DNA of 64,000 bases from Pseudomonas sp. FP1742 (GCF_030687145.1 NZ_CP117460.1:992001-1056000), one strand, 5' to 3'; shown: positions 37,037 to 47,662, counted from the stretch's first letter. Numbers and translations: made by a program. Notes: a model not told the origin generated them from the letters alone.

Positions 37037-37891
37037 ATGTCTGTAGCGGTAATTCAAATGGTCAGCCAGAGCGACGTGCTGGCCAATCTGGCCCAGGCCC
37101 GTCGTCTGCTTGAGCAGGCGGCGACCGGTGGCGCGCGGCTTGCCGTGCTGCCGGAAAACTTCGCTGCCATGGGCCGTCGCGACATTGCTGACATCGGTCG
37201 CGCCGAAGCCCTGGGCGAAGGCCCGATCCTGCCGTGGTTGAAACAGACCGCCCGCGACCTCAAGTTATGGATAGTGGCCGGCACATTGCCGTTGCCGCCG
37301 GTGGATCAGCCGACGGCCAAAGCGCATGCGTGCTCGTTGCTGGTGGACGACCAGGGCGAGACCGTGGCGCGGTACGACAAGCTGCACCTGTTCGACGTGG
37401 ACGTGGCGGACAATCGCGGACGTTATCGCGAATCCGATGACTATGCTTATGGCAGTGGCGTGGTGGTTGCCGATACGCCGGTCGGTCGAGTCGGCCTGAC
37501 GGTGTGTTACGACTTGCGATTTCCGGAGCTTTACAGCGAATTGCGTGCTGCCGGCGCGGAATTGATTACCGCTCCGTCGGCCTTCACCGCGGTGACCGGC
37601 GCGGCCCATTGGGACGTACTGATTCGCGCGCGGGCCATCGAGACTCAGTGTTATGTGCTCGCGGCCGCCCAGGGTGGAACACATCCGGGGCCACGAGAGA
37701 CCTTTGGTCATGCTGCCATCGTCGATCCATGGGGGCGGGTGCTGGCACAACAGGATCAGGGCGAGGCCGTGCTGCTGGCCGAACGCGACAGCAGCGAACA
37801 GGCGTCCATCAGGGCGCGGATGCCGGTGTCCACTCATCGGCGCTTTTTCTCGCAGGGCGCCCAGCGACCTGCATCAGAACGACGAATTTAA
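37037..37891 (+). CDS. Nitrilase-superfamily amidohydrolase (Nit1/deaminated-glutathione-amidase type)
   Basis: 284 residues from the ATG at 37037 (GAGGAG upstream); longer frames would overlap yhdP. Catalytic triad residues are visible: Glu in LAVLPENFAA, Lys in ARYDKLHLFDV, and Cys in GLTVCYDLRFPELY, with RARAIETQCYVLAAAQ later. This branch includes Nit1/YbeM, which repairs deaminated glutathione, and omega-amidases. The substrate is inferred. It lies 12 nt before tldD and is probably co-transcribed with it. Confidence 0.88.
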   Translation: MSVAVIQMVSQSDVLANLAQARRLLEQAATGGARLAVLPENFAAMGRRDIADIGRAEALGEGPILPWLKQTARDLKLWIVAGTLPLPPVDQPTAKAHACSLLVDDQGETVARYDKLHLFDVDVADNRGRYRESDDYAYGSGVVVADTPVGRVGLTVCYDLRFPELYSELRAAGAELITAPSAFTAVTGAAHWDVLIRARAIETQCYVLAAAQGGTHPGPRETFGHAAIVDPWGRVLAQQDQGEAVLLAERDSSEQASIRARMPVSTHRRFFSQGAQRPASERRI

Positions 37892-37903
37892 GGCGTAAAG
37901 CAT

Positions 37904-39346
37904 ATGAGCGAGTTGTTGTCCTCCGTCAGTGAACACCTCCTGGCGCCCGGCGGCGTAACGATCGAGAGCCTGCAAGGTGTGCTCGGTGATCTGGCCGGCC
38001 CGGGCATCGATGCCGCCGACCTGTATTTTCAGGGGCAGATCTCCGAGTCCTGGGCGCTGGAAGACGGGATCGTCAAAGAAGGCAGCTTCAACCTCGACCA
38101 GGGTGTCGGCGTGCGTGCGCAATCGGGTGAAAAAACCGGTTTCGCCTACAGCAATGCAATCACCCTCGAAGCACTGGGCGCGGCGGCCCGCGCAGCCCGT
38201 TCGATCTCACGAGCCGGGCAGAATGGCACCGTGCAGGCGTTCACCACCCAGGATGTCGCCCAATTGTACGGGCCGGACAACCCGCTGGAGGTGATGAGCC
38301 GTGCCGAGAAAGTCGAGCTGCTCAAGCGTATCGACGTGGCGACTCGCGCCCTCGACCCGCGTATCCAGCAAGTCACGGTGAGCATGGCCGGGGTCTGGGA
38401 GCGGATTCTGATCGCCTCCACCGATGGCGGCCTGGCAGCGGATGTGCGGCCGCTGGTGCGTTTCAACGTCAGCGTGATCGTCGAGCAGAACGGTCGTCGT
38501 GAGCGCGGCGGCCATGGCGGTGGCGGTCGTACCGACTACCGCTATTTCCTCAGCGAAGACCGCGCCATGGGTTATGCCCGTGAAGCGTTGCGTCAGGCAC
38601 TGGTGAATCTGGAAGCCATCCCGGCGCCGGCCGGTACGCTGCCGGTGGTGTTGGGGTCGGGTTGGTCCGGCGTGTTGCTGCACGAAGCCGTTGGCCATGG
38701 CCTGGAAGGCGATTTCAACCGCAAGGGCAGTTCGGCTTACAGCGGGCGCATGGGCGAGATGGTTGCATCGAAGCTCTGCACCATCGTCGATGATGGCACC
38801 CTCGTCGGGCGCCGTGGTTCGCTGAGCGTCGATGACGAAGGCACGCCGACCGAGTGCACCACGCTGATCGAGAACGGTGTGCTCAAAGGTTATATGCAGG
38901 ACAAGCTCAACGCGCGCCTGATGGGCGTGGCCCGCACCGGCAACGGCCGTCGCGAGTCCTATGCGCACCTGCCGATGCCGCGCATGACCAACACTTACAT
39001 GCTCGGTGGCGAAAGCGACCCGGCGGAAATCATCGCCTCGGTGAAAAAAGGCATCTACTGCGCCAACCTCGGTGGTGGTCAGGTGGACATCACCAGCGGC
39101 AAGTTCGTGTTCTCCACCAGCGAGGCGTACCTGATCGAAGACGGCAAGATTACTGCCCCGGTCAAAGGCGCGACGTTGATCGGCAACGGGCCGGAAGCCA
39201 TGAGCCGGGTGTCGATGGTCGGTAACGATCTGGCGCTGGACAGCGGTGTGGGAACGTGTGGCAAGGATGGGCAGTCGGTGCCGGTGGGTGTCGGCCAGCC
39301 AACGCTGAAAATCGATGCGATCACTGTGGGTGGCACAGGATCGTAA
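37904..39346 (+). CDS. tldD: Metalloprotease TldD
   Basis: 480 residues. The HExxxH zinc motif is seen in [14 protein letters not shown] at about residue 262, with the later conserved [15 protein letters not shown] segment. TldD forms a heterodimer with TldE/PmbA (encoded at 40039) that degrades unfolded peptides and matures microcin and CcdA-like substrates. Unlike many genomes, the two genes are parted only by the opposite-strand yjgA. Confidence 0.96.
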   Translation: MSELLSSVSEHLLAPGGVTIESLQGVLGDLAGPGIDAADLYFQGQISESWALEDGIVKEGSFNLDQGVGVRAQSGEKTGFAYSNAITLEALGAAARAARSISRAGQNGTVQAFTTQDVAQLYGPDNPLEVMSRAEKVELLKRIDVATRALDPRIQQVTVSMAGVWERILIASTDGGLAADVRPLVRFNVSVIVEQNGRRERGGHGGGGRTDYRYFLSEDRAMGYAREALRQALVNLEAIPAPAGTLPVVLGSGWSGVLLHEAVGHGLEGDFNRKGSSAYSGRMGEMVASKLCTIVDDGTLVGRRGSLSVDDEGTPTECTTLIENGVLKGYMQDKLNARLMGVARTGNGRRESYAHLPMPRMTNTYMLGGESDPAEIIASVKKGIYCANLGGGQVDITSGKFVFSTSEAYLIEDGKITAPVKGATLIGNGPEAMSRVSMVGNDLALDSGVGTCGKDGQSVPVGVGQPTLKIDAITVGGTGS

Positions 39347-39370
39347 GGGGTTCTTGAAAAAGTGAAGCTT

Positions 39371-39397
39371 CGGGTGAGTTGCGAGACAACTCACCCG
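39371..39397. terminator. Hairpin between convergent tldD and yjgA
   Basis: CGGGTGAGTTG, loop CGAGA, CAACTCACCCG: an 11-bp perfect stem in the gap between the two stop codons. There is no T-run on the plus strand; a T-rich stretch lies farther along on the minus strand. Confidence 0.6.
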
Positions 39398-39405
39398 ATT
39401 CGGGA

Positions 39406-39930
39406 CTAACGCAAACCGCGTTGAGTCTCGTCCAGCTCACGGATGTACTTGAAGATTTTACGGCTCGAGGCCGGTGGCTTGTTGGTCGCCAGTTCGTGCT
39501 GGGCCTGACGGATCAGGGAGCGCAATTGCTGACGATCGGCCTCCGGGTAATCGACGACGAATTTCTCCAGGACGGCGTCGTCGCCTGCGATCAAGCGATC
39601 GCGCCAGCGTTCCAGGCCGTGGAAACGTTCGTTGTACTGCCGGGTGGAGGCATCGAGTTGATCGAGCAGAGTGAGAATGGCGTCAGTGTCCTGATCGCGC
39701 ATCAGCTTGCCGATGAACTGAAGGTGCCGTTTACGCGCGATATGCGCGGTGTGCTTGGGCGCATCGGCCAGGGCCCGGCGCAGAGCGTCGGTCAACGGCA
39801 GTTTGGCCAGCAGATCAGGCTTGAGCGTTGTAAGGCGCTCGCCAAGGTCAACCAGAGCATGCAGCTCGCGTTTGACTTGGGTTTTGCTTTTTTCTCCCCC
39901 GTCGAGGGAGTCGTCGTAAGAATCAACCAT
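39406..39930 (-). CDS. yjgA: YjgA/DarP ribosome-associated protein
   Basis: 174 residues from the ATG at 39930; the much longer frame extending upstream is antisense to pmbA and is rejected. Helical, basic and acidic by turns: [44 protein letters not shown] and [21 protein letters not shown] match the DUF615/YjgA family. The E. coli protein (renamed DarP) binds the 50S subunit near the peptidyl-transferase centre during late assembly. It lies opposite to and between tldD and pmbA. Confidence 0.93.
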   Translation of the reverse strand: MVDSYDDSLDGGEKSKTQVKRELHALVDLGERLTTLKPDLLAKLPLTDALRRALADAPKHTAHIARKRHLQFIGKLMRDQDTDAILTLLDQLDASTRQYNERFHGLERWRDRLIAGDDAVLEKFVVDYPEADRQQLRSLIRQAQHELATNKPPASSRKIFKYIRELDETQRGLR

Positions 39931-40038
39931 GGTGGCAGTCCGCAAAGAAACGCCGCCATGATAACCAGTCGGGGGCCGCTTGTCCGGCCCGGTCGCTCGA
40001 AGGCCCCAGCCGAAAGCAGAATTTGAGTGGAGAACAGC

Positions 40039-41385
40039 ATGAGTGCAGTTGAAAGCGTCGGCCCACAAGCGTTGCCGGCACTGCAAGAACAAGTCGAGCA
40101 GATCATTGCTGAAGCCAAGCGCCAGGGGGCCAGTGCCTGTGAAGTGGCGGTGTCGCTGGAGCAGGGCCTGTCGACCACGGTGCGTCAGCGGGAAGTCGAA
40201 ACCGTTGAGTTCAACCGCGATCAGGGCTTTGGCATCACCTTGTATGTAGGGCAGCGCAAAGGCTCGGCCAGCACCTCGGCCAGTGGTTCGGAGGCGATTC
40301 GCGAAACCGTTGCCGCTGCGCTGGCGATCGCCAAACACACGTCGGAAGACGAAGCCGCGGGCCTGGCGGATGAAGCGCTGATGGCCAAGGACCTGCTGGA
40401 TTTCGACCTGTTCCACCAATGGAGCATCACCCCGGAGCGAGCGATCGAGCAGGCCCTGGCCTGTGAAGCGGCGGCGTTTGCTGCTGACAGCCGGATCAAG
40501 AATGCCGACGGCACTACCCTCAGTACTCACCAGGGCTGCCGGGTTTACGGTAACAGCCACGGTTTTATCGGCGGTTACGCCTCGACCCGTCACAGCCTCA
40601 GCTGCGTGATGATCGCTGAAGCCGATGGCCAGATGCAGCGCGATTACTGGTACGACGTGAACCGGCAGGGCAATTTGTTGGCCAGCCCGGAGAGCATCGG
40701 CCAGCGTGCCGCGCAACGGGCAGCAAGCCGTCTGGGCGCGCGCCCGGTGCCGACCTGCGAAGTGCCTGTACTGTTTTCCGCGGAGCTGGCCGGTGGCTTG
40801 TTCGGCAGTTTCCTCTCGGCAATCTCCGGCGGCAGTCTGTATCGCAAATCGTCGTTCCTCGAAGGCACGCTGGGGCAGAAACTGTTCCCAGAGTGGCTGA
40901 CCATCGATGAGCGTCCGCACTTGATGCGCGCTTTGGGCAGCTCTGCCTTCGACGGCGATGGCCTGGCGACCTACGCCAAGCCGTTCGTGGAGAACGGTGA
41001 GCTGGTGTCCTACATTCTCGGCACTTACTCCGGCCGCAAGCTGGGCATGCCGAGCACCGCCAATGCCGGCGGCGTGCACAACCTGTTCGTCACCCATGGC
41101 GACGAAGATCAGGCGGCCTTGCTGCGCCGCATGGGTCGTGGCCTGCTGGTTACCGAACTGATGGGGCAGGGCCTGAACATGGTCACTGGCGATTACTCCC
41201 GTGGCGCGGCGGGTTTCTGGGTCGAGAACGGCGAGATCCAGTTCGCGGTGCAGGAAGTGACCATCGCCGGCAACATGCGCGATATGTTCAAGCAGATCAT
41301 TGCGGTAGGTAATGACCTGGAATTGCGCAGCAACATTCGCACCGGTTCGGTGTTGATCGAGCGGATGACGGTGGCGGGCAGCTAA
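40039..41385 (+). CDS. pmbA: Metalloprotease subunit PmbA/TldE
   Basis: 448 residues from the ATG at 40039, with GGAG six bases upstream; an in-frame GTG at 40027 would overlap that site. It is homologous to TldD but lacks HExxxH, as expected for the TldE/PmbA partner. Conserved segments include [23 protein letters not shown] (in parts), [16 protein letters not shown] and [18 protein letters not shown]. The TldD/PmbA dimer acts as a cytoplasmic protease. A strong terminator follows. Confidence 0.95.
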   Translation: MSAVESVGPQALPALQEQVEQIIAEAKRQGASACEVAVSLEQGLSTTVRQREVETVEFNRDQGFGITLYVGQRKGSASTSASGSEAIRETVAAALAIAKHTSEDEAAGLADEALMAKDLLDFDLFHQWSITPERAIEQALACEAAAFAADSRIKNADGTTLSTHQGCRVYGNSHGFIGGYASTRHSLSCVMIAEADGQMQRDYWYDVNRQGNLLASPESIGQRAAQRAASRLGARPVPTCEVPVLFSAELAGGLFGSFLSAISGGSLYRKSSFLEGTLGQKLFPEWLTIDERPHLMRALGSSAFDGDGLATYAKPFVENGELVSYILGTYSGRKLGMPSTANAGGVHNLFVTHGDEDQAALLRRMGRGLLVTELMGQGLNMVTGDYSRGAAGFWVENGEIQFAVQEVTIAGNMRDMFKQIIAVGNDLELRSNIRTGSVLIERMTVAGS

Positions 41386-41401
41386 GCTGCGATTGCTGCA
41401 C

Positions 41402-41440
41402 AAAAAAACGCGCCACCCAATTGGGTAGCGCGTTTTTTTT
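41402..41440. terminator. Bidirectional terminator between pmbA and ptsO
   Basis: ACGCGCCACCCAATTGGGTAGCGCGT core hairpin (given in parts: ACGCGC, ACCC, loop AATT, GGGT, GCGCGT) flanked by AAAAAAA and TTTTTTTT. Confidence 0.88.
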
Positions 41441-41480
41441 GGATCATTGGATCGCAGCCCTTAGCATCGCCCAAAGACGC

Positions 41481-41510
41481 GTAGGAGCTGCCGAAGGCTG
41501 CAATCTTTTG
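41481..41510. repeat. Single REP-like element (TAGGAGCTGCCGAAGGCTGC)
   Basis: One copy of the same core as at 8671, with no inverted partner close by. It lies between the pmbA terminator and the ptsO stop codon. Confidence 0.7.
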
Positions 41511-41514
41511 CTGT

Positions 41515-41790
41515 TTATTCGCCTTCGTCGAAGTAGTTGTTGATCAGCGCCACCAGTGCATCCAGCGCTTCCTGCTCCTGTTCACCTTCGGTACTCAGGT
41601 AGATTTTTGTGCCTTTGCCAGCAGCCAGCATCATCATGGCCATGATGCTTTTGCCGTCGACCACGGTTTCTGGCGTGCGTCCTACCCTGATCGTGCAATC
41701 CTTGAACTGACCGGCGACTCCGACAAATTTGGCAGACGCGCGGGCATGCAGGCCCAGCTTGTTAATGATTTCGATTTCCAGAGCAGGCAT
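41515..41790 (-). CDS. ptsO: Nitrogen-PTS phosphocarrier NPr
   Basis: 91 residues, HPr fold. The phosphorylated His is in LGLHARASAKFV (His16) and GKSIMAMMMLAAGKG is the second conserved loop. NPr passes phosphate from PtsP (EI-Ntr) to PtsN encoded at 42666, a chain that reports nitrogen and carbon state rather than moving sugar. Last gene of the rpoN-hpf-ptsN-rapZ-ptsO series, 15 nt after rapZ. Confidence 0.95.
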   Translation of the reverse strand: MPALEIEIINKLGLHARASAKFVGVAGQFKDCTIRVGRTPETVVDGKSIMAMMMLAAGKGTKIYLSTEGEQEQEALDALVALINNYFDEGE

Positions 41791-41805
41791 CGCGATGTGA
41801 ATCCT

Positions 41806-42663
41806 TTAGCTGAGGTCGCGGTGGCGAACCTGGACGTTCTTCAGGGATTGTTGCAGGACCTGGCCCAGACGTTCGGTCAGGTAGACAGAGCGGTGATGCC
41901 CGCCGGTGCAGCCAATGGCAATAGTGACATAGGCGCGGTTGCTGGCGGCAAAGCGGGGCAGCCACTTGAGCAGGTAGGAGGAAATGTCCTGGAACATCTC
42001 TTCGACATCCGGCTGCGCCGCCAGGTAGTCGGCCACCGGTTGATCGAGCCCGGACTGTGCCCGCAGCTCCGGTTTCCAGTAAGGGTTAGGCAGGCAGCGC
42101 ACGTCGAACACCAGATCGGCGTCCACCGGCATGCCACGCTTGAACCCGAAAGACTCCACCAGGAACGCAGTACCGGGCTCCGGCTGATTCAGCAGGCGCA
42201 GCTTGATGGTATCGCGCAGCTGATACAGGTTCAGATTGGTGGTGTTGACCTTGAGGTCGGCCAGGTCGGCGATCGGCCCCAGTAAATTGGTTTCGTCCTC
42301 TATCGCCTCCGCCAGCGAGCGATTGGCGCTGCTGAGCGGGTGACGACGGCGTGTTTCCGAAAAGCGTTTGAGCAGGGTTTCTTCGTCGGCGTCCAGGTAC
42401 AGCACATCGCACTGGATATGCCGGCTGCGGACTTCTTCCAGCAGTTCGGGAAAGCGTGACAGATGGCTCGGCAAGTTGCGCGCATCGATGGACACCGCCA
42501 CCAGCGGTTGTGCCAGTTCGGTATGAATCAGCGCACGCTCGGCCAGTTCCGGCAGCAGACCGGCCGGCAGGTTGTCGATGCAGTAGTAGCCGTTGTCCTC
42601 GAGAACATCGAGGGCAGTACTTTTACCTGAGCCGGAGCGGCCGCTGACGATAATCAGGCGCAT
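41806..42663 (-). CDS. rapZ: RNase adapter / nucleotide-binding protein RapZ
   Basis: 285 residues. Walker [15 protein letters not shown] at the N-terminus, [24 protein letters not shown] as the Walker B-like region, and the C-terminal [17 protein letters not shown] that senses glucosamine-6-phosphate in E. coli. There it guides RNase E to a small RNA controlling glmS; in Pseudomonas the target is less clear. It starts two bases after ptsN, so it is coupled to it. Confidence 0.95.
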   Translation of the reverse strand: MRLIIVSGRSGSGKSTALDVLEDNGYYCIDNLPAGLLPELAERALIHTELAQPLVAVSIDARNLPSHLSRFPELLEEVRSRHIQCDVLYLDADEETLLKRFSETRRRHPLSSANRSLAEAIEDETNLLGPIADLADLKVNTTNLNLYQLRDTIKLRLLNQPEPGTAFLVESFGFKRGMPVDADLVFDVRCLPNPYWKPELRAQSGLDQPVADYLAAQPDVEEMFQDISSYLLKWLPRFAASNRAYVTIAIGCTGGHHRSVYLTERLGQVLQQSLKNVQVRHRDLS

Positions 42664-42665
42664 GA

Positions 42666-43130
42666 TTAGTGACCGTTTTGCTCGTCCAGGACAACCTGAT
42701 ACAAGGCTTCGTTGCTCGGGGCGCTGCGCAGTTTTTCACGCACTTCCTTGCGGTCAAGCATGCTGGCGATCTGGCGTAGCAGTTCCAGGTGCGCATCGGT
42801 GGCGGCTTCCGGGACCAGTAGAACAAACAGCAGGTCAACCGGGGCGCCGTCAATGGCGTCAAAATCGATAGGGGCTTCCAGGTGCAGCAGCGCACTGATT
42901 GGCGAGGTGCAGCCTTTGAGCCGGCAGTGGGGGATCGCGATGCCGTTGCCGAAACCGGTAGAGCCGAGTTTCTCACGGGCAATCAAGGCCTCGAAGACGT
43001 CCTGCATTTCCAGATCCGGTACTTCGCGGTGGATAAGGTTGGCAATTTGTTCGAGGGCTTTCTTTTTACTGCCACCCGGCGCGTTCACCAGGGAACGGCC
43101 GGGGGTCAGGATGCTTTCAAGTCGGATCAT
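42666..43130 (-). CDS. ptsN: Nitrogen-PTS EIIA-Ntr
   Basis: 154 residues of EIIA fold, with the phosphorylated His in [11 protein letters not shown] (about residue 66). It takes phosphate from NPr and regulates potassium transport, polyhydroxyalkanoate metabolism and sigma-54-linked genes in pseudomonads. It lies 12 nt after hpf. Confidence 0.95.
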   Translation of the reverse strand: MIRLESILTPGRSLVNAPGGSKKKALEQIANLIHREVPDLEMQDVFEALIAREKLGSTGFGNGIAIPHCRLKGCTSPISALLHLEAPIDFDAIDGAPVDLLFVLLVPEAATDAHLELLRQIASMLDRKEVREKLRSAPSNEALYQVVLDEQNGH

Positions 43131-43142
43131 GGGTTGGGAGTG

Positions 43143-43451
43143 TTAACGACCGGTCGCGCCCTGGAGGAGGCTCTGGGTCTTTTCCTTATGCTTTTTGAGT
43201 TGGCGATCCAGCTTGTCGGTCAGCAGGTCAATGGCGGCATACATGTCCGTATGCTCGGCATTGGCGACTACTTCTCCGCCGGGAATATGCAGCGTGGCTT
43301 CGATTTTCTGCAGCAGCTTCTCGACGTTCATCGTGACTTGCACGTTGGTGATCTTGTCGAAATGCCTCTCTAATCGTTCGAGTTTTTCGCCGATGTAGGT
43401 GCGAAGAGGTTCGGTCACTTCCAGTTGGTGTCCACTGATGTTGACTTGCAT
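43143..43451 (-). CDS. hpf: Ribosome hibernation promoting factor, short form
   Basis: 102 residues from the ATG at 43451 (AAGGAG eight bases upstream); a frame to 43505 is unsupported. MQVNISGHQLEVTEPLRTYI, NAEHTDMYAAIDLLTDKLDRQL (in parts) fit the HPF/YfiA family that binds the 30S decoding region and stores ribosomes as 100S dimers in resting cells. Short form without the C-terminal dimerisation domain. Standard place after rpoN. Confidence 0.94.
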   Translation of the reverse strand: MQVNISGHQLEVTEPLRTYIGEKLERLERHFDKITNVQVTMNVEKLLQKIEATLHIPGGEVVANAEHTDMYAAIDLLTDKLDRQLKKHKEKTQSLLQGATGR

Positions 43452-43530
43452 ACAGCTTCTCCTTCGTTGCCAGTGCATAAAGCGGCAGGCAGAAATGCCT
43501 GCCACTGGAACGCTGTGGCGAGCCCGGCGG

Positions 43531-45024
43531 CTACATCAACCGCTTCCGTTCGCTGGAAGGCGCGATCCCCAGGGATTCGCGGTACTTGGCGACCGTACGA
43601 CGGGCTACCTGAATGCCTTGTGCCTCCAGTAAACCAGCGATCTTGCTGTCACTCAACGGCTTTTTCTGATTTTCCGCGGCAACCAGTTTCTTGATGATCG
43701 CGCGGATCGCCGTAGACGAGCATTCCCCGCCTTCGGAGGTGCTGACGTGGCTGGAAAAAAAGTATTTCAGTTCATAGATGCCCCGTGGGGTATGCATGAA
43801 TTTTTGCGTGGTCACCCGTGAAATCGTCGATTCATGCATGCCCACCGCTTCGGCGATGTCATGCAGCACCAACGGTTTCATGGCTTCGTCGCCGTACTCC
43901 AGAAAGCCGCGTTGATGCTCGACGATCTGAGTGGCTACTTTCATCAGGGTTTCGTTGCGGCTTTGCAGGCTCTTGATGAACCAGCGAGCCTCCTGCAACT
44001 GATTACGCATGAAAGTGTTATCTGCGCTGGTATCGGCGCGGCGCACGAAGCCGGCGTATTGGGCGTTGACCCGCAGGCGTGGCACCGACTCCTGGTTCAG
44101 CTCCACCAGCCAGCGCTCGTTGTCCTTGCGTACGATCACGTCGGGAACGACGTATTCGGCTTCGGTGGACTCGATTTGCGAGCCCGGGCGCGGGTTGAGG
44201 CTCTGGACCAGTTCGATCACCTGACGCAGTTCATCTTCCTTGAGCTTCATGCGGCGCATCAGCTGGCTGTAGTCGCGGCTGCCGAGCAGGTCGATGTAAT
44301 CGGTGACCAGGCGCTTGGCCTCCGCCAGCCAAGGGGTCTTGGCGGGCAGTTGGCGCAGTTGCAGCAGCAGGCATTCACCCAGGTTGCGGGCGCCGATGCC
44401 GGCGGGTTCGAATTGCTGGATGCGGTGCAGGACGGCTTCGATTTCGTCCAGCTCGATGTCCAGTTCCGGATCGAAGGCCTCGAGGATTTCCTCGAGGGTC
44501 TCGTCCAGATAGCCCTGATTGTTGATGCAGTCGATCAGGGTCACGGCGATCAGGCGATCGGTGTCGGACATCGGTGCCAGGTTCAGTTGCCAGAGCAAAT
44601 GGCTTTGCAGGCTTTCACCGACCGATGTGCGGGTGGTGAAGTCCCACTCGTCGTCATCGTTGCTCGGCAGGCTGCTGGCGCTGGTCTGGTAGACGTCTTC
44701 CCAGGCGGTGTCGACAGGCAATTCGTTGGGAATGCGCTCGTTCCAGTCGCCGTCCTCAAGGTTATCCACCGTCGGAGCGGTTTCCTGGTAGGAGGGTTCC
44801 TGAATGTCGGGGTTGGGTTTTTGTTCGGCGTTATCGGCCAAGGGGTCGGCGTTATCGAGGTCGTCGCCTTCTTCCTGGCGTTCGAGCATCGGATTGGACT
44901 CCAGGGCCTCCTGGATTTCCTGTTGCAGGTCCAGGGTCGACAATTGGAGCAGGCGGATAGCCTGTTGCAGCTGCGGTGTCATCGTCAGCTGCTGGCCCAT
45001 TCTCAAGACTAGCGATGGTTTCAT
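43531..45024 (-). CDS. rpoN: RNA polymerase sigma-54 factor RpoN
   Basis: 497 residues. Region I at the N-terminus is Gln/Leu-rich ([20 protein letters not shown]) and contacts enhancer-binding proteins. An acidic region II follows ([18 protein letters not shown]), then the core-binding domain, the helix-turn-helix ([20 protein letters not shown]) and the RpoN box [12 protein letters not shown] near residue 480, which reads the -24 element. It directs nitrogen, motility and many catabolic genes. Its upstream gap holds a twin repeat. Confidence 0.97.
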   Translation of the reverse strand: MKPSLVLRMGQQLTMTPQLQQAIRLLQLSTLDLQQEIQEALESNPMLERQEEGDDLDNADPLADNAEQKPNPDIQEPSYQETAPTVDNLEDGDWNERIPNELPVDTAWEDVYQTSASSLPSNDDDEWDFTTRTSVGESLQSHLLWQLNLAPMSDTDRLIAVTLIDCINNQGYLDETLEEILEAFDPELDIELDEIEAVLHRIQQFEPAGIGARNLGECLLLQLRQLPAKTPWLAEAKRLVTDYIDLLGSRDYSQLMRRMKLKEDELRQVIELVQSLNPRPGSQIESTEAEYVVPDVIVRKDNERWLVELNQESVPRLRVNAQYAGFVRRADTSADNTFMRNQLQEARWFIKSLQSRNETLMKVATQIVEHQRGFLEYGDEAMKPLVLHDIAEAVGMHESTISRVTTQKFMHTPRGIYELKYFFSSHVSTSEGGECSSTAIRAIIKKLVAAENQKKPLSDSKIAGLLEAQGIQVARRTVAKYRESLGIAPSSERKRLM

Positions 45025-45121
45025 GGCAGGGGCTTAACACCTTATTCGCCGGCGCACATGCGCCATCCACTACAGGGCGCCGAAGCGCCAAACATAAGCA
45101 AATTATATGCCTGAAACTGAA

Positions 45122-45170
45122 GTGTTTGCCTAGAGCGCTGTAACAATAAAAAACTATAAAGCTTTATTGA
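45122..45170. repeat. Direct repeat copy 1 upstream of rpoN
   Basis: Begins GTGTTTGCCTAGAGCGCTGT and contains CAATAAA (45144-45150) with TTTATTG (45163-45169). Its partner is at 45211-45260. See findings. Confidence 0.75.
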
Positions 45171-45210
45171 CACGTGGCCCTTGCTGATGGCTGAACACCT
45201 TTGGAGCGAC

Positions 45211-45260
45211 GTGTTTGCCTGGAGCGCCGTAACAATAAAAACCTATTGATTTTTTATTGA
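45211..45260. repeat. Direct repeat copy 2 upstream of rpoN
   Basis: Begins GTGTTTGCCTGGAGCGCCGT and contains CAATAAAA (45233-45240) with TTTTATTG (45252-45259). The copies differ at several bases, but the inverted arms keep pairing. Confidence 0.75.
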
Positions 45261-45297
45261 AACAAGCGCCCGGGCGATTGGCCAGGCACCTCAGCGC

Positions 45298-46023
45298 TTA
45301 CAGGCGGAACTCGTGGCCCAGATACACTTCCTTGACCAATTCGTTGGCCAGGATAGTGGCGGAGTCACCTTCAGCGATCAGTTGGCCATCGTTGACGATG
45401 TAGGCCGTTTCGCAGATGTCCAGGGTTTCACGGACGTTGTGGTCTGTGATCAGCACGCCAATGCCTTTGGCCTTGAGGTGATGGATGATCTGCTTGATGT
45501 CGCCCACCGAGATCGGGTCCACGCCGGCGAAAGGTTCGTCGAGGAGGATGAATTTCGGGTTGGTGGCCAGTGCTCGGGCGATTTCCACGCGGCGGCGTTC
45601 GCCACCGGACAGGCTCATCCCAAGGTTGTCCCGGATGTGGTGGATGTGAAATTCCTGCAGCAGGCTTTCCAGCTCTTTGCGGCGACCGGCCTTGTCGAGT
45701 TCCTTGCGGGTCTCGAGGATGGCCATGATGTTGTCGGCCACCGAAAGCTTGCGGAAGATCGACGCCTCTTGCGGCAGATAGCCGATGCCGGCTTTGGCGC
45801 GACCGTGCATGGGCTGGTGGCTGACGTCCAGGTCGTCGATCAGTACGCGGCCCTGGTCGGCCTGCACCAGGCCGACGATCATGTAGAAGCAGGTGGTCTT
45901 GCCGGCACCGTTGGGGCCAAGCAGGCCGACGATCTGACCGCTGTCGATGGACAGGCTGACGTCACGCACGACCTGGCGGCTCTTGTAGCTCTTGGCCAGA
46001 TGCTGAGCTTTCAGAGTTGCCAT
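45298..46023 (-). CDS. lptB: LPS export ABC ATPase LptB
   Basis: 241 residues. Walker [16 protein letters not shown], signature [18 protein letters not shown], Walker [14 protein letters not shown] and switch His in ITDHNVRET are all canonical. It powers the LptB2FG complex that extracts LPS from the inner membrane. Its ATG shares one base with the lptA stop. Confidence 0.97.
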   Translation of the reverse strand: MATLKAQHLAKSYKSRQVVRDVSLSIDSGQIVGLLGPNGAGKTTCFYMIVGLVQADQGRVLIDDLDVSHQPMHGRAKAGIGYLPQEASIFRKLSVADNIMAILETRKELDKAGRRKELESLLQEFHIHHIRDNLGMSLSGGERRRVEIARALATNPKFILLDEPFAGVDPISVGDIKQIIHHLKAKGIGVLITDHNVRETLDICETAYIVNDGQLIAEGDSATILANELVKEVYLGHEFRL

Positions 46024-46571
46024 TACTGGGCCTTTTGCTCGTCGGTTTTCTTTTTCGGCTGGATCACCATGTCGATGCGCGGACGCGCCTCGGTGACTTT
46101 GTTGCCCGTGGCGCGACCGGCGCTCGCAAGCTTCTTGACCGTGTCGTAGACGATTTTCTCGCCCTGGGTGGTGTTGTTGTCCTTGTCGACAACTTTAGCC
46201 TTGTCGATCAGCACGACGCGGTTTTGCGCCGCGTGGTACTGGATGGTTACACCCCAGCCCTGAACAGGCTTGGTGTCGCCGGCGGTCTGCAGTTGCTCGA
46301 AGTAGGCGAGGTTGCCCACCGAAGTCACCACGTCGATGTCGCCCGCAGGCGTGCGGGTGATGGTCACGGTGTTGCCCTTAACGATCATCGAGCCCTGAGT
46401 GATGATCACGTCACCTTTATAGGTGGCAATACCATTCTTGTCGTCCAGCTGGGCGTCGTCGGCCTGGATGCGGATAGGCTGCGCTTGATCGGTCGGCAGA
46501 GCCCAGGCGCTCACGCTTCCCAGTGCTGCGCTCAGACTGAGCAAAATAGGGAGAGTTTTAACGAGCCTCAT
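46023..46571 (-). CDS. lptA: Periplasmic LPS-bridge protein LptA
   Basis: 182 residues with a signal peptide (residues about 1-25, ending VSAWA). An OstA-type beta-jellyroll: [20 protein letters not shown] and [20 protein letters not shown]. LptA subunits form the periplasmic bridge between LptC and LptD. It overlaps lptC by 14 bases. Confidence 0.95.
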   Translation of the reverse strand: MRLVKTLPILLSLSAALGSVSAWALPTDQAQPIRIQADDAQLDDKNGIATYKGDVIITQGSMIVKGNTVTITRTPAGDIDVVTSVGNLAYFEQLQTAGDTKPVQGWGVTIQYHAAQNRVVLIDKAKVVDKDNNTTQGEKIVYDTVKKLASAGRATGNKVTEARPRIDMVIQPKKKTDEQKAQ

Positions 46572-47130
46572 ACTGTCCTCTTACGTTAGATAGCAGGTGT
46601 ATCCTGCTTTCTTTCAAGTACGCTTTCATTCCGTTGCCTGTCGATACGCCGCCAGCGCCGTCGATTCTAACGGGTTGATCGGTCTGCGCATATTGCTGCT
46701 GCGGGAACACTGTCATACGGGTGGTGGTAATCAGGGTTTTACGGTTTTTTTCGTCGAAACGGGTGATACGTACCGAGTCAATCAGCTCGACCTGGGTGCC
46801 GTCCGGGTTGACTTCGCCGCGTTCGCTCTGGACATGCCAGGGGAACTCGGTACCGCGAAACATGTTCAGGTCAGGATTGGACAGTAACGTCACTTCGGTC
46901 GCTTTCAGGTGTTCGACCTTGTCGGACGTCATTTCGTACTGCAATTTGCCGTCCGGCAGGTACTGCACGCTATGGGCGTTGATGGCGTAATAGTCGATCG
47001 CGCTTTCATCGACCTTGGCCACTGGCTTGTCGAGGAAGCGTTCCGGGCTGATGTTCCAGTAGCCGACCGCGGCGAACAGCGCCGCGATGCAACCGAATAT
47101 CAGGATGTTGCGAATCTTTTTGCTCAGCAT
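46558..47130 (-). CDS. lptC: LPS export protein LptC
   Basis: 190 residues from the ATG at 47130, eight bases beyond the kdsC stop. One N-terminal membrane helix (ILIFGCIAALFAAVGYW) and a periplasmic jellyroll, with YYAINAHSVQYLPDGKLQYE and TTRMTVFPQQQYAQTDQPV. It receives LPS from LptFG and passes it to LptA. Confidence 0.94.
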   Translation of the reverse strand: MLSKKIRNILIFGCIAALFAAVGYWNISPERFLDKPVAKVDESAIDYYAINAHSVQYLPDGKLQYEMTSDKVEHLKATEVTLLSNPDLNMFRGTEFPWHVQSERGEVNPDGTQVELIDSVRITRFDEKNRKTLITTTRMTVFPQQQYAQTDQPVRIDGAGGVSTGNGMKAYLKESRIHLLSNVRGQYEAR

Positions 47131-47137
47131 GATGGGC

Positions 47138-47662
47138 TCACAGGTACGCGGCGTTGGCCGCATCGAGGCGGCCCTGGGCGCGCAGGATCAATTCGCAGAA
47201 TTCGCGAGCGGCACCCTCGCCACCACGGGCCTGGGTGATGCCGTGGGCATGTTCGCGCACGAAGCTGGCAGCGTTGGCCACCGCCATGCCCAGGCCAACC
47301 CGGCGAATCACCGGCAGGTCTGGCAGGTCGTCGCCAAGGTAGGCCACTTGTTCATAGCTCAGGTTCAGTTGGGCAAGAAGCCCGTCGAGCACCACCAGTT
47401 TATCTTCGCGACCCTGGAACAGGTGTGGAATGCCGAGGTTTTTCGCGCGGCGTTCGACTACCGGGGTCTTGCGGCCGCTGATGATAGCCGTCTGTACGCC
47501 GGCTGCCATCAACATCTTGATGCCCTGGCCGTCGAGGGTATTGAAGGTCTTGAATTCGCTGCCGTCTTCGAGGAAGTACAGGCGCCCGTCGGTCAGCACG
47601 CCGTCGACGTCGAATACCGCCAGTTTGATCTGTTTGCCGCGTAGCAGCAGGTCCGTGCTCAT
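47138..47662 (-). CDS. kdsC: KDO-8-phosphate phosphatase KdsC
   Basis: 174 residues, HAD superfamily C0 type without a cap: nucleophile Asp in LAVFDVDGVLTDGRLYF, Ser/Thr motif AIISGRK, and acidic pair in LGDDLPDLP. It removes phosphate from KDO-8-phosphate in LPS core synthesis. Coupled to kdsD through a TAATG junction. Confidence 0.95.
   Translation of the reverse strand: MSTDLLLRGKQIKLAVFDVDGVLTDGRLYFLEDGSEFKTFNTLDGQGIKMLMAAGVQTAIISGRKTPVVERRAKNLGIPHLFQGREDKLVVLDGLLAQLNLSYEQVAYLGDDLPDLPVIRRVGLGMAVANAASFVREHAHGITQARGGEGAAREFCELILRAQGRLDAANAAYL

Noticed and set aside
39406..41403. A 665-codon open frame on the minus strand covering pmbA
   Set aside because: Only the last 174 codons match yjgA; the rest is antisense to the well-supported pmbA and has no conserved features. 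GC-rich third positions commonly leave the opposite strand open.
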